A stretch of 64,000 nucleotides of DNA from G965229605 sp965229605 (lineage in GTDB: Bacteria > Pseudomonadota > Alphaproteobacteria > CBDDJK01), in assembly GCA_965229605.1 (NCBI GenBank), contig OZ245892.1, forward strand, positions 1,302,001 through 1,366,000, in the 5' to 3' direction. The notes under the pieces were generated by a model. It saw nothing but the letters and a program-made list of their open reading frames with translations. It had not been told where the DNA came from and made no database searches. Positions within the stretch are counted from its first letter, which is position 1, and each line of letters starts with the position of its first letter. Below, one piece after another: positions 7,765 to 16,309 of this stretch. A program made the position numbers and the translations under genes.

Positions 7765-10656
7765 GTGACACAGGATTATAAATCAACCCTCAAGCTTCCG
7801 AATACGGACTTTTCCATGCGCGCCGGTCTGCCTGAAAAAGAACCGGAAATTCTGGCTTTTTGGGATGAAATTGATCTGTTTGCCTTGCAACGCGAACAGT
7901 CAAAGGGACGACAGAAATTTATCCTGCATGACGGCCCGCCCTATGCCAACGGCAATATCCATATCGGCACCGCTTTAAATAAAATCCTCAAGGACCTGAT
8001 CAATCGAAGCCGTCAAATGGAAGGCTTTGATGCCCATTATGTGCCGGGCTGGGATTGTCATGGTCTGCCGATTGAATGGAAGATTGAAGAACAATATCGC
8101 GCAAAAGGACAGGACAAAGGCTCTGTCCCGGTGCTTGATTTTCGGGCCGAGTGCCGGGCTTTTGCCACCCATTGGCTGGGCGTTCAGCGCGAGGAATTTC
8201 GCCGTCTTGGCGTTATCGGCGACTGGCAAAATCCCTATAGCACCATGAATTTTCAGTCAGAATCGCGGATTGCGGCTGAAATTGGAAAGTTTCTGCTCTC
8301 TGGTATGCTCTATCGCGGGCAGCGTCCGATCATGTGGTCGGTGGTTGAACAAACCGCTCTGGCCGAGGCTGAACTGGAATATATGGACCATAAATCCCCC
8401 AGCATCACCGTGTCTTTCCCGATTAAAGACTCCCCGAATAAGGCTCTAAACGGCGCAAATATCCTGATCTGGACAACCACTCCCTGGACAATTCCCGGCA
8501 ACCGGGCCATCGCCTGTCACCCGGACATGGCCTATGTGCTGGTTGAAGTCACCGTCGTTGAAGCGGATCGCCCTTCTCATCAAGGCGCAAAGGTCGGGGA
8601 TCGCTACCTGCTTGCTGACATATTGCTTGAAGAAACCATGCAACTGGCCGGGGTTAGCGATTATCAAAAACAAGGATCATTTGCCGGAAAAGACCTTGCG
8701 GGCACCATTTGTGTCCATCCATGGCATAATCAGGGCTACGATGAGGATGTGCTGGTGCTGCTGGCTGATTTTGTCACCAGTGAACAGGGCACCGGCTTTG
8801 TCCATATCGCCCCTGGTCACGGGCCGGACGACTGGCACCTTGGTCAGCGACATGGCATTGATGCTATTCCAACCGTTGGCCTTGATGGTAAATTTCTGCC
8901 AGACGTTCCCTTGATGGAAGAAGCCGTGATTATCGACAGTGACGGCAATGAAGGCAATGCCAATGGTCAGGTCATGCGCCATCTTGTTGCGGCAGGGGCT
9001 CTGATTTACAAGAAAACCTACCGCCATCAATATCCGCATAGCTGGCGATCAAAAGCTCCGCTGATTTTCCTGACAACCCCGCAATGGTTCATCAGAATGG
9101 ACCGCACCCCGGATGGTAAGCCCGATACGCTGCGCCAGATGGCCTTGTCAGCGATTGATCAGACACAATTCTATCCAGCCCGCGGCAAAGAGCGACTGCG
9201 CGGCATGATCGAAACCAGACCGGACTGGTGTATCAGCCGTCAGCGGGCCTGGGGCGTGCCAATCCCCGTGTTTGTCCATAAAGAAAGCGGCGAGATTTTG
9301 CGCGATAAAGTGGTGCTTGAACGCATTGCCGAAGCCTTTGCCAAAGAAGGCGGAGACGCCTGGTATTCCTCCTCCCCTTCCCGCTTTTTAGGCGATTCCT
9401 ACACCCCCGAGGACTATGAACAGATTATGGATGTCGTTGATGTCTGGTTTGATTCCGGCTCAACTCACGCCTTTTGCCTGGAACCGCGCGATGATCTGGC
9501 CTGGCCTGCCGATCTCTATCTTGAAGGCTCTGACCAGCACCGTGGCTGGTTTCACTCCTCCTTGCTCGAATCCTGCGGCACACGCGGACGCGCCCCCTTT
9601 AAAGGCGTGCTCACTCACGGCTTTGTCATGGCAGAAGACGGGCGCAAAATGTCCAAATCGCTCGGCAATCAAATCTTCCCGCAAGATGTCATCAAAGAAT
9701 CCGGCGCCGATATCCTGCGCCTGTGGGTGGTCTTTGCCGATTATGCCGAAGACTTGCGGATTGGGCCTTCAACCGTCAAACAGCTGGGCGACTATTACCG
9801 GCGATTCCGTAACTGTCTACGCTGGCTGCTTGGCAATCTGGCCAACGACACACCCGGTCAAATAGAACAGCGCAAACAAGCCCCCCCGGACTATCCCCTG
9901 CTTGAACGCTGGCTTTTGCACCGGATGACCATGCTGGATGAAAAATTCCGCGCCGCCCTTGTTACCTATGACCTTGGCACCATCTTTCGTGAACTTTTAC
10001 AGTTCGCCACGGTTGATCTTTCAGCCTTCTATTTTGATATCCGCAAAGACAGCCTCTATTGCGATGCCGTGATCAGCACGCGCCGACAGGCCAGCCTTGA
10101 CCTTCTTCATCATCTCTTCCGTTTTCTGACCAGCTGGCTGGCACCGGTTCTCTGTTTCACCAGCGAAGAAGCCTGGCAGACATATCGCCAACAGACTGGA
10201 AATACAGGCCCCCAATCTATTCACCTGTGCCTCTATCCCGATTTGCCAGATTCCTGGAAAGATGCCGAAGCCTATGAACAGCTGGAATCTCTGCGCCGCG
10301 TGCGTAGCGTTGTTTATGGGGCGCTGGAAGCTGCCAGAAGCAATAAGGATATTGGCTCCTCACTGGAAGCCGCCCCGGTAATTTATATCGCCGAAGATAT
10401 GAAAGCGCTTGATCTTGGAAAAGACCATGAAATCCTTAATGAATTATGCATCACCTCCTCCTTGCAGCTTGAACGGGGGAATGGCCCAGTGGATGATGCT
10501 TCTGATGCCTTCCGTCTGGCCAGTGAACCCGGCATTGCGGTCAAATTTATGAAAGCCGATGGCGATAAATGTCCGCGCTGCTGGACCGTGCATCAGGATG
10601 CAAAAACTGAGGATACAGAAAAACTCTGTCGCCGGTGCCAAAAAGCATTAGCATAA
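7765..10656 (+). CDS. ileS: Isoleucyl-tRNA synthetase
   Basis: Class I aminoacyl-tRNA synthetase charging tRNA-Ile, with a CP1 editing domain. From the GTG at 7765 (MTQDYKSTLKLPNTDFSMRAG, the usual alphaproteobacterial N-terminus) it has 963 residues; an in-frame ATG at 7675 would add 30 atypical residues. Neither start has a strong ribosome-binding site. The KMSKS loop is at 628-632. The ATP-binding signature reads NIHIGTALNK, with Thr where HIGH-type enzymes normally have the second His. A C-terminal zinc finger (CPRCW, then CRRC) closes the protein. The gene ends inside a 14-bp tandem repeat. Confidence 0.96.
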   Translation: MTQDYKSTLKLPNTDFSMRAGLPEKEPEILAFWDEIDLFALQREQSKGRQKFILHDGPPYANGNIHIGTALNKILKDLINRSRQMEGFDAHYVPGWDCHGLPIEWKIEEQYRAKGQDKGSVPVLDFRAECRAFATHWLGVQREEFRRLGVIGDWQNPYSTMNFQSESRIAAEIGKFLLSGMLYRGQRPIMWSVVEQTALAEAELEYMDHKSPSITVSFPIKDSPNKALNGANILIWTTTPWTIPGNRAIACHPDMAYVLVEVTVVEADRPSHQGAKVGDRYLLADILLEETMQLAGVSDYQKQGSFAGKDLAGTICVHPWHNQGYDEDVLVLLADFVTSEQGTGFVHIAPGHGPDDWHLGQRHGIDAIPTVGLDGKFLPDVPLMEEAVIIDSDGNEGNANGQVMRHLVAAGALIYKKTYRHQYPHSWRSKAPLIFLTTPQWFIRMDRTPDGKPDTLRQMALSAIDQTQFYPARGKERLRGMIETRPDWCISRQRAWGVPIPVFVHKESGEILRDKVVLERIAEAFAKEGGDAWYSSSPSRFLGDSYTPEDYEQIMDVVDVWFDSGSTHAFCLEPRDDLAWPADLYLEGSDQHRGWFHSSLLESCGTRGRAPFKGVLTHGFVMAEDGRKMSKSLGNQIFPQDVIKESGADILRLWVVFADYAEDLRIGPSTVKQLGDYYRRFRNCLRWLLGNLANDTPGQIEQRKQAPPDYPLLERWLLHRMTMLDEKFRAALVTYDLGTIFRELLQFATVDLSAFYFDIRKDSLYCDAVISTRRQASLDLLHHLFRFLTSWLAPVLCFTSEEAWQTYRQQTGNTGPQSIHLCLYPDLPDSWKDAEAYEQLESLRRVRSVVYGALEAARSNKDIGSSLEAAPVIYIAEDMKALDLGKDHEILNELCITSSLQLERGNGPVDDASDAFRLASEPGIAVKFMKADGDKCPRCWTVHQDAKTEDTEKLCRRCQKALA

Positions 10657-10682
10657 AAGCATTAGCATAAAAGCATTAGCAT
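10641..10682. repeat. Three tandem 14-bp units across the ileS stop codon
   Basis: AAAAGCATTAGCAT occurs three times without interruption. The first unit encodes the ileS C-terminus (KALA) and its last base starts the TAA stop codon; the next two fill most of the 37-bp spacer before enolase. The final ATAAGGATAAAAA supplies the eno ribosome-binding site. Slippage here would change ileS-eno spacing but not either protein. Confidence 0.9.
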
Positions 10683-10693
10683 AAGGATAAAAA

Positions 10694-11968
10694 ATGTCTG
10701 ATATTCTTCACCTTGTCGGGCGCGAAATTCTTGATAGCCGGGGCTTTCCAACGGTTGAGGCCGAAGTCGTGCTTGAAAGCGGGGCCATTGGACGGGCGGC
10801 TGTTCCAAGCGGGGCCTCCACCGGGGCACATGAAGCCCATGAATTGCGCGATGGCGATAAAAGCCGCTATGGCGGACGCGGGGTGCAACAGGCGGTTGTC
10901 GCCGTAAATGGCGAGCTACAGGATTTACTGCAAGGATTTCCGGCCGAAGACCAGCGTGACCTTGATGCGCGTATGATTGAACTGGACGGCACCCCCAATA
11001 AATCACGGCTGGGAGCCAATGCCATTCTGGCGGTTTCGCTGGCCATCACCAAGGCTGCCGCGATTGAAGCCGGACTGCCACTTTATAGATATATTGGCGG
11101 CAGCAATGCGCATCTTCTCCCGACGCCTATGTTGAATATCATCAACGGCGGCGCACATGCCGATAATCCGATTGATATTCAAGAATTTATGATCTCGCCA
11201 GTTGGCTTTGAGCATTTCAGCGAGGGCTTGCGGGCCGGGGTTGATGTCTTTCATGCCCTGAAAAATGAACTCAAAAAGGCCGGTCATAACGTCAATGTCG
11301 GCGATGAAGGTGGTTTTGCCCCTAATCTTTCTTCTGCCCGCGATGCCCTGGATCATATTCTTGTCGCGATTGAAAAGGCAGGCTTCAAGCCGGGCAAGGA
11401 TATTGCGCTTGCCCTGGATTGTGCCTCCAGCGAATATTTTAAAGATGGTCGCTATCAGCTGAAAGGCGAAGGATTGGACCTGGATGCTGCCGCCCATTGT
11501 GACTATCTGGCCAAGCTGGTCAATGATTACCCGATTGTCTCGATTGAAGACGGCATGGCTGAAGATGATATGGAAGGCTGGGCGATGCTTACCCGCGAAA
11601 TCGGGGCGCGCTGCCAGCTGGTCGGCGATGATCTGTTCGTCACCAACCCGGCCCGCTTGCAAGCCGGGATTAACGATGGACTGGCCAACGCTATTCTGGT
11701 GAAAGTCAACCAGATTGGCACCTTGAGTGAAGCTCTTGATGCGGTGGAAATGGCCCATAAGGCGGGCTATCGCTGTGTTCTGTCGCATCGTTCCGGCGAA
11801 ACAGAAGACACCACAATAGCCGATATCGCTGTCGCAACAAATTGTGGGCAGATCAAAACCGGATCGCTCAGTCGCTCGGAACGGCTGGCCAAATATAACC
11901 GGTTACTGCGTATAGAAGAAAGCCTTGGCCGTTCTGCACGCTATGCCCAAAATCCGTATCTGAAATAG
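10694..11968 (+). CDS. eno: Enolase
   Basis: Glycolytic enolase interconverting 2-phosphoglycerate and phosphoenolpyruvate; also an RNA degradosome partner in some bacteria. 424 residues, with the N-terminal GREILDSRGFPTVE, GASTGAHEAHELRDGD loop, VGDEGGFAPNL, magnesium-ligand segments ALDCASSEY, IEDGMAEDD and GDDLFVTNP, the catalytic lysine segment AILVKVNQIGTLSE, and SHRSGETEDTTIADIAV. All key segments are intact. It follows ileS by 37 bp on the same strand, so read-through is plausible, and converges with tadA across 12 bp. Confidence 0.98.
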   Translation: MSDILHLVGREILDSRGFPTVEAEVVLESGAIGRAAVPSGASTGAHEAHELRDGDKSRYGGRGVQQAVVAVNGELQDLLQGFPAEDQRDLDARMIELDGTPNKSRLGANAILAVSLAITKAAAIEAGLPLYRYIGGSNAHLLPTPMLNIINGGAHADNPIDIQEFMISPVGFEHFSEGLRAGVDVFHALKNELKKAGHNVNVGDEGGFAPNLSSARDALDHILVAIEKAGFKPGKDIALALDCASSEYFKDGRYQLKGEGLDLDAAAHCDYLAKLVNDYPIVSIEDGMAEDDMEGWAMLTREIGARCQLVGDDLFVTNPARLQAGINDGLANAILVKVNQIGTLSEALDAVEMAHKAGYRCVLSHRSGETEDTTIADIAVATNCGQIKTGSLSRSERLAKYNRLLRIEESLGRSARYAQNPYLK

Positions 11969-11980
11969 TGCTTTTAAACT

Positions 11981-12439
11981 CTAGCTGCGGCGGGAGTGGA
12001 AAAAATCCTGCAAAAGCTCCCGTGCTTCCTCTTCCCGCAGGCCGCCAATCACCTCGGGCGCATGAAGACAGGTCGGTTGCGCAAAAAACCGCGCTCCATG
12101 CTCAACCGCCCCGCCCTTTGGATCATAAGCCGCAAAATAAAGCCGCCGGATGCGGGCCAGAGAAATCGCTCCCGCACACATCGCACAAGGCTCCAGCGTC
12201 ACATAAAGATCGCAATCCACTAAATGCGCCTGAGTTAAAGCCTTACAGGCCGCCTGGATAGCCAATAACTCAGCATGATGAGTCAAATCCTTCATCGCCG
12301 CACATTGATTATGCGCCTGCGCAACAATCCTGCCCGCTGAATCCACAAGAACGGCTCCAACCGGCACCTCTTGCTGCTGCGCCGCATCTCTCGCCAACTC
12401 CAGGGCTTGCCCCATATAGGTGAATGATGTCGATCTCAC
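11981..12439 (-). CDS. tadA: tRNA adenosine(34) deaminase-type protein
   Basis: 152-residue zinc deaminase of the TadA family, which converts A34 to inosine in tRNA-Arg(ACG). The active site is visible: HAE at 55-57 (zinc His and proton-shuttle Glu) and PCAMC at 84-88 (zinc Cys 85 and 88), followed by GAISLARIRRLYFAAYDPKGGAV, typical of TadA rather than cytidine deaminases. Start is M1 or M9. It is divergent from the pseB region, from which it is separated by a TIR element. Confidence 0.9.
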   Translation of the reverse strand: MRSTSFTYMGQALELARDAAQQQEVPVGAVLVDSAGRIVAQAHNQCAAMKDLTHHAELLAIQAACKALTQAHLVDCDLYVTLEPCAMCAGAISLARIRRLYFAAYDPKGGAVEHGARFFAQPTCLHAPEVIGGLREEEARELLQDFFHSRRS

Positions 12440-12550
12440 GATTGCCAGCCTATGCCTCCCTGTCTGAACGAATACAGTCCGCTTTTTCAGATTTGATTGA
12501 TATGAAAAAATTGATTAAACAGGTCTCAATTATATACCATAAAATTACTA

Positions 12551-12838
12551 GGGTCAGGACGCATAAAATTCATCCATTCTGCGCGTGTCAAATTTTTGAT
12601 AGATGGGCTTGAAAAGCGCGCAGCGACTAGCCATCGCTAATTGCAAGCGGTTTGAAAGCTCAGATGCAAAAATTTGCCGCGCCTTTACAAGGTTGGTCAA
12701 TAAAGGCAAATCTACGGCTTCAAACAAGCTCACCGTAGCTAAGACTATGCTTTAGCCTAAGGCTATGCTACGCTTGTTTTCATAGTATCTTTACCTTTCT
12801 TGACCAACAGAATGGATGAATTTTATGCGTCCTGACCC
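12551..12838. mobile_element. 288-bp non-coding TIR element (MITE-like), copy 1
   Basis: This is the content of the 459-bp tadA-pseB gap. The element starts GGGTCAGGACGCATAAAATT and ends with its reverse complement; the terminal inverted repeats are perfect for 31 bp (12551-12581 and 12808-12838). TA dinucleotides flank both ends (12549-12550, 12839-12840), as in Tc1/mariner/IS630-type insertion. Inside are two large imperfect hairpins, 12581-12682 (GCGCG ends) and 12693-12807 (TTGGTCAA ends). There is no transposase and no credible ORF. It shares nearly its whole length, inverted, with the copy in cas1, apart from a 20-25 bp local duplication (GCATAG units) near 12750-12775. Confidence 0.88.
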
Positions 12839-12898
12839 TAAACTGGAATCGTTATAGAATCTCTAATATCAAAAACAGGGCGTAAGGCCGCTTAAAAC

Positions 12899-13891
12899 AT
12901 GTTCGATAATAAAAATATTCTCATCACAGGCGGAACAGGCTCCTTTGGCAATGGCTTTGTCCGCCGTATTCTGGAACTCTATAAACCATCGCGCCTGATC
13001 GTCTTTTCGCGAGACGAACTCAAACAATTCGAAATGGCGCAAAAATTCAATTCTCCGCAAATGCGCTATTTTGTCGGTGATGTCCGGGACTATGAACGCG
13101 TATCAATGGCTATGCGTGACGTTGACTATGTCGTACATGCCGCAGCCATGAAACAGGTTCCAGCCGCAGAATATAACCCGCTCGAATGTATAAAGACCAA
13201 TATCCATGGCGCAGAATCAGTTATCCGTGCAGCCATCGAAAATAATGTCTCCAAAGTGATCGCCCTGTCCACCGATAAAGCCGCTGCCCCGGCCAATCTC
13301 TATGGCGCAACCAAACTCTGCTCAGACAGAATGTTTATCGCAGGCAATAATATGGCCGGAAAACACCCGACCATCTTCTCCGTCGTGCGCTATGGCAATG
13401 TCGTCGGATCACGGGGCTCTGTTGTCCCTTATTTCAAACGGCTGATTGATGAAGGCGCAGACATACTCCCCATCACCGATATGCGCATGACTCGCTTCTG
13501 GATTACCCTGGATCAAGGCGTCGATATGGTCCTGCGCAGCTTCAATATCATGCATGGCGGTGAAGTCTTTGTTCCAAAAATTCCTTCCGTAAAAGTTACG
13601 GACATCGCCAAAGCAATGGCTCCAAACCTCAAAATGACCGAAGTCGGCGTGCGACCCGGCGAAAAACTCCACGAAACAATGTGCCCGGTGCATGATGCCC
13701 ATTTAACCTATGAATTCGATGATTCCTACATAATCGGCCCGGCTATCAATTTTGTCGGCAAACATATTGACTTTTCAATCAATAAACTCGGCGAAAAGGG
13801 CAAACTTGTTCACCCTGACTTTGAGTATAATTCCGGCACAAACCCGCATTTCCTGACCATTGATGAAATAAAAGAAAGAGTAGGCTCTTGA
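12899..13891 (+). CDS. pseB: PseB-type UDP-GlcNAc 4,6-dehydratase (inverting)
   Basis: SDR-family enzyme for step 1 of pseudaminic acid synthesis: UDP-GlcNAc to the 4-keto-6-deoxy-L-arabino sugar. 330 residues, with the nucleotide-binding ITGGTGSFGNGF at 8-19, RDELKQFEM, DVRDYERV, HAAAMKQVPAAEYNP, and the YGATK catalytic pair after STDKAAAPANL. RYGNVVGSRGSVVP is characteristic of PseB/FlaA1. Pseudaminic acid usually decorates flagellin or surface polysaccharide; no flagellin gene is in the window. It overlaps pseC by 4 bp (TTGA). The upstream TIR element ends 60 bp before the start. Confidence 0.92.
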   Translation: MFDNKNILITGGTGSFGNGFVRRILELYKPSRLIVFSRDELKQFEMAQKFNSPQMRYFVGDVRDYERVSMAMRDVDYVVHAAAMKQVPAAEYNPLECIKTNIHGAESVIRAAIENNVSKVIALSTDKAAAPANLYGATKLCSDRMFIAGNNMAGKHPTIFSVVRYGNVVGSRGSVVPYFKRLIDEGADILPITDMRMTRFWITLDQGVDMVLRSFNIMHGGEVFVPKIPSVKVTDIAKAMAPNLKMTEVGVRPGEKLHETMCPVHDAHLTYEFDDSYIIGPAINFVGKHIDFSINKLGEKGKLVHPDFEYNSGTNPHFLTIDEIKERVGS

Positions 13892-15069
13892 TCCCCTATG
13901 GGCGCCAGAGCATATCCGAAAGTGATATCAAGGCGGTTGTAAAAGTCCTGCAATCAGACTGGCTGACACAAGGGCCAACCGTTCCTGCCTTTGAACAGGC
14001 TGTTATGGATCAATGCGGGGCAAAATTTGCGGTTGCGGTGAATAGTGCCACCTCGGCCCTGGAAATTGCCTGCCATGCGCTGGGGTTAAAAAAGGGCGGG
14101 CTTTTATGGACTGTCCCCAATACATTTGTTGCCAGTGCAAATTGCGGGCGGCGGTGCGATGCAGACATCGACTTTATCGACATTGACCCGGATACACATA
14201 ATCTTTCGATCAACGAACTGCGTAAAAAGCTGAAAAATGCAAAAGAGAACAATCGGCTGCCTGATATTGTGGTGGCGGTCCATTTTGCAGGCCATTCCTG
14301 TGAAATGGAAAGTCTTTATACACTATCGCGCCAATACGGGTTTCGTATTATTGAGGATGCGGCCCATGCTATCGGGGGATTCTATAAAGACGTGCCGGTT
14401 GGCTCCTGTCGCTGGTCTGACATTACGGTTTTCAGCTTCCATCCTGTCAAAATCATCACCTCTGGCGAAGGCGGGATGGCGGTCACCAATGACCCTGATC
14501 TGGCGCATCGCATGCAGCTTTTCAGAAATAACGGCATCACAAAAGACCCGGACTTGTTTGAATATCAAAGCCCCAATGGCTTGTATGATGGCTGGTATTA
14601 TGAACAACAGTCGCTTGGTGCCAATTACCGGATGACCGATATCCAGGCTGCCTTGGCTATAAGCCAGCTTTCAAGGATAAAGGGGTTTATCCAGCGGCGG
14701 CGTGAAATAGTTGACACCTATCAGGCGGCATTCAGTCAGATAAAACCGCTTACCTTGCCGATTGAACAGGCTGGTATAAAGTCAGCATGGCATCTCTATT
14801 CTGTAAAAGTGAATGGCACGCCCGAGGAGCACAGAAATTTTTATAACACCCTGCAATCCGAAGGGTTAAGGGTCCAGGTGCATTATTTACCTGTCCATCT
14901 GCATCCCTATTACCGCCGCCAGGGTTTTTGCGAAGGTGACTTCCCGGTTTCTGAAAACTATAGTGCACGGGCGATATCCTTGCCTTTATATCATTCTATG
15001 GAAGATGAAACTGTGCAGACGGTGATTGAAATTGTCAAACGCACCTGCAAAAATACTCTTGAGGCTTAG
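13888..15069 (+). CDS. pseC: PseC-type PLP aminotransferase
   Basis: DegT/DnrJ/EryC1-family transaminase adding an amino group at C4 in step 2 of pseudaminic acid synthesis. 393 residues beginning MIPYGRQSISESDIKAVVKVL from a TTG start overlapping the pseB stop; AAAGAAAGAG upstream acts as ribosome-binding site. The catalytic lysine lies in FSFHPVKIITSGEGG, and EDAAHAIGG carries the PLP-binding Asp. It is intact and coupled to pseB. Later Pse genes (pseH/G/I/F) are not in the window. Confidence 0.92.
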   Translation: MIPYGRQSISESDIKAVVKVLQSDWLTQGPTVPAFEQAVMDQCGAKFAVAVNSATSALEIACHALGLKKGGLLWTVPNTFVASANCGRRCDADIDFIDIDPDTHNLSINELRKKLKNAKENNRLPDIVVAVHFAGHSCEMESLYTLSRQYGFRIIEDAAHAIGGFYKDVPVGSCRWSDITVFSFHPVKIITSGEGGMAVTNDPDLAHRMQLFRNNGITKDPDLFEYQSPNGLYDGWYYEQQSLGANYRMTDIQAALAISQLSRIKGFIQRRREIVDTYQAAFSQIKPLTLPIEQAGIKSAWHLYSVKVNGTPEEHRNFYNTLQSEGLRVQVHYLPVHLHPYYRRQGFCEGDFPVSENYSARAISLPLYHSMEDETVQTVIEIVKRTCKNTLEA

Positions 15070-15152
15070 TTTTTTCTGTATAAACCAACCCTGAAAAACT
15101 ATACTGCGTAAAGCAAAAGGTTATTTGATGAGACATCAAAGGAGATTCTGTT

Positions 15153-16268
15153 ATGGCTGTCACCAAAGCGATTGTTCTTGAGACTCTGGCGGATCTTCAA
15201 GACCCGGTTGATGGCGGGAATCTTGTCGATACGGGTCGAATCAGCGGAGTCACGATCAAGGACAAGATGGTTCAGTTAAGCCTTGATATTGGCGATCCTG
15301 CTCATGCCAATTCTTATGAAGGGGTAAAGAGTCGCATCGAAAGTATGGTGCAGGGGCTTGAGGGGGTTCTCAATGCAACCGTCATTCTGACAGCCGAGCG
15401 TGGAAGCAGCCAGACCCCCGCCCCGACCAAACAGGCGGAAGCTGCGGCTGGTTCTGCTCAAGCCGGTCTTGATGGCATTAAAAAGATCATTGCGGTTGCC
15501 AGTGGCAAGGGCGGGGTTGGCAAATCGACGACTGCCATTAATCTTGCTTGTGCATTGAGCAAGCTGGGCCATACGGTTGGTTTGCTGGATGCAGATATCT
15601 ATGGTCCTTCGCTGCCCCGCATGCTGGGTCGGCGCGAACAGCCTCACACAGGTGATGGCAAGACCATGCTGCCGATTGAGGCCTATGGGCTTAAAACCAT
15701 GTCTATTGGCTTTGTGGTGCCAGAAGATGAGCCGGTTATCTGGCGGGGTCCGATGGTTATGGGCGCGCTTGGTCAAATGTTGAAAGATGTGCAGTGGGGA
15801 GAGCTTGATATTCTGATCGTAGATATGCCGCCGGGCACCGGGGATGCCCAGTTAAGTTTAAGCCAGCAGGCACGGCTTGCCGGTGCGGTGATTGTATCCA
15901 CCCCGCAGGATATTGCCTTGATTGATGCCCGCAAGGGGTTGAATATGTTCCGTAAAACAGAGGTTCCGGTATTGGGGATTATTGAAAATATGTCCGTGTT
16001 TCATTGCCCTGAATGCGGTCATGCTTCTCATATATTCGGGCAGGGTGGCGCAAAAATAGAAGCCGAGCGGCTGTCTGTTCCTTTTCTTGGCGAGGTGCCG
16101 CTTGATATTTCTATTCGCACGACCTCGGACCAGGGCTATCCGATTGTTTTGACTGACCCGGAAGGCCCGCATGCCAGCTGCTATAAAGCGATTGCGACAA
16201 AAATCACAGATTCTCTCTTTTCTGAGGATCAATCGTCTGTGCAACGTCCACGCATTCGGGTGAGTTAA
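15153..16268 (+). CDS. Mrp/NBP35 (ApbC-type) Fe-S carrier ATPase
   Basis: P-loop ATPase thought to carry and transfer Fe-S clusters to apoproteins. 371 residues: an N-terminal DUF59/MIP18-like domain (1-80), an Ala/Gln-rich linker (about 85-108), deviant Walker A SGKGGVGKST at 117-126, LDADIYGPS, VDMPPGTGDAQL, and the CPECG motif that bridges a cluster in the dimer. AGGAGATT lies just before the ATG. It probably helps supply Fe-S enzymes such as the formate dehydrogenase elsewhere in the window, which is inference. Confidence 0.93.
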   Translation: MAVTKAIVLETLADLQDPVDGGNLVDTGRISGVTIKDKMVQLSLDIGDPAHANSYEGVKSRIESMVQGLEGVLNATVILTAERGSSQTPAPTKQAEAAAGSAQAGLDGIKKIIAVASGKGGVGKSTTAINLACALSKLGHTVGLLDADIYGPSLPRMLGRREQPHTGDGKTMLPIEAYGLKTMSIGFVVPEDEPVIWRGPMVMGALGQMLKDVQWGELDILIVDMPPGTGDAQLSLSQQARLAGAVIVSTPQDIALIDARKGLNMFRKTEVPVLGIIENMSVFHCPECGHASHIFGQGGAKIEAERLSVPFLGEVPLDISIRTTSDQGYPIVLTDPEGPHASCYKAIATKITDSLFSEDQSSVQRPRIRVS

Positions 16269-16309
16269 ATTCCTGCTTCTGCCTGCTCATTTGCCCTATT
16301 GATAGTCTG

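Noticed and set aside
11003..11788. 261-residue minus-strand ORF opposite eno
   Set aside because: Shadow of a highly conserved gene; no family resemblance.
12424..12612. Small ORF sharing the peptide FCACQIFDRWA with one at 23878-24063
   Set aside because: The similarity is due to the TIR elements themselves; no start signals, and one lies inside the cas1 insertion.
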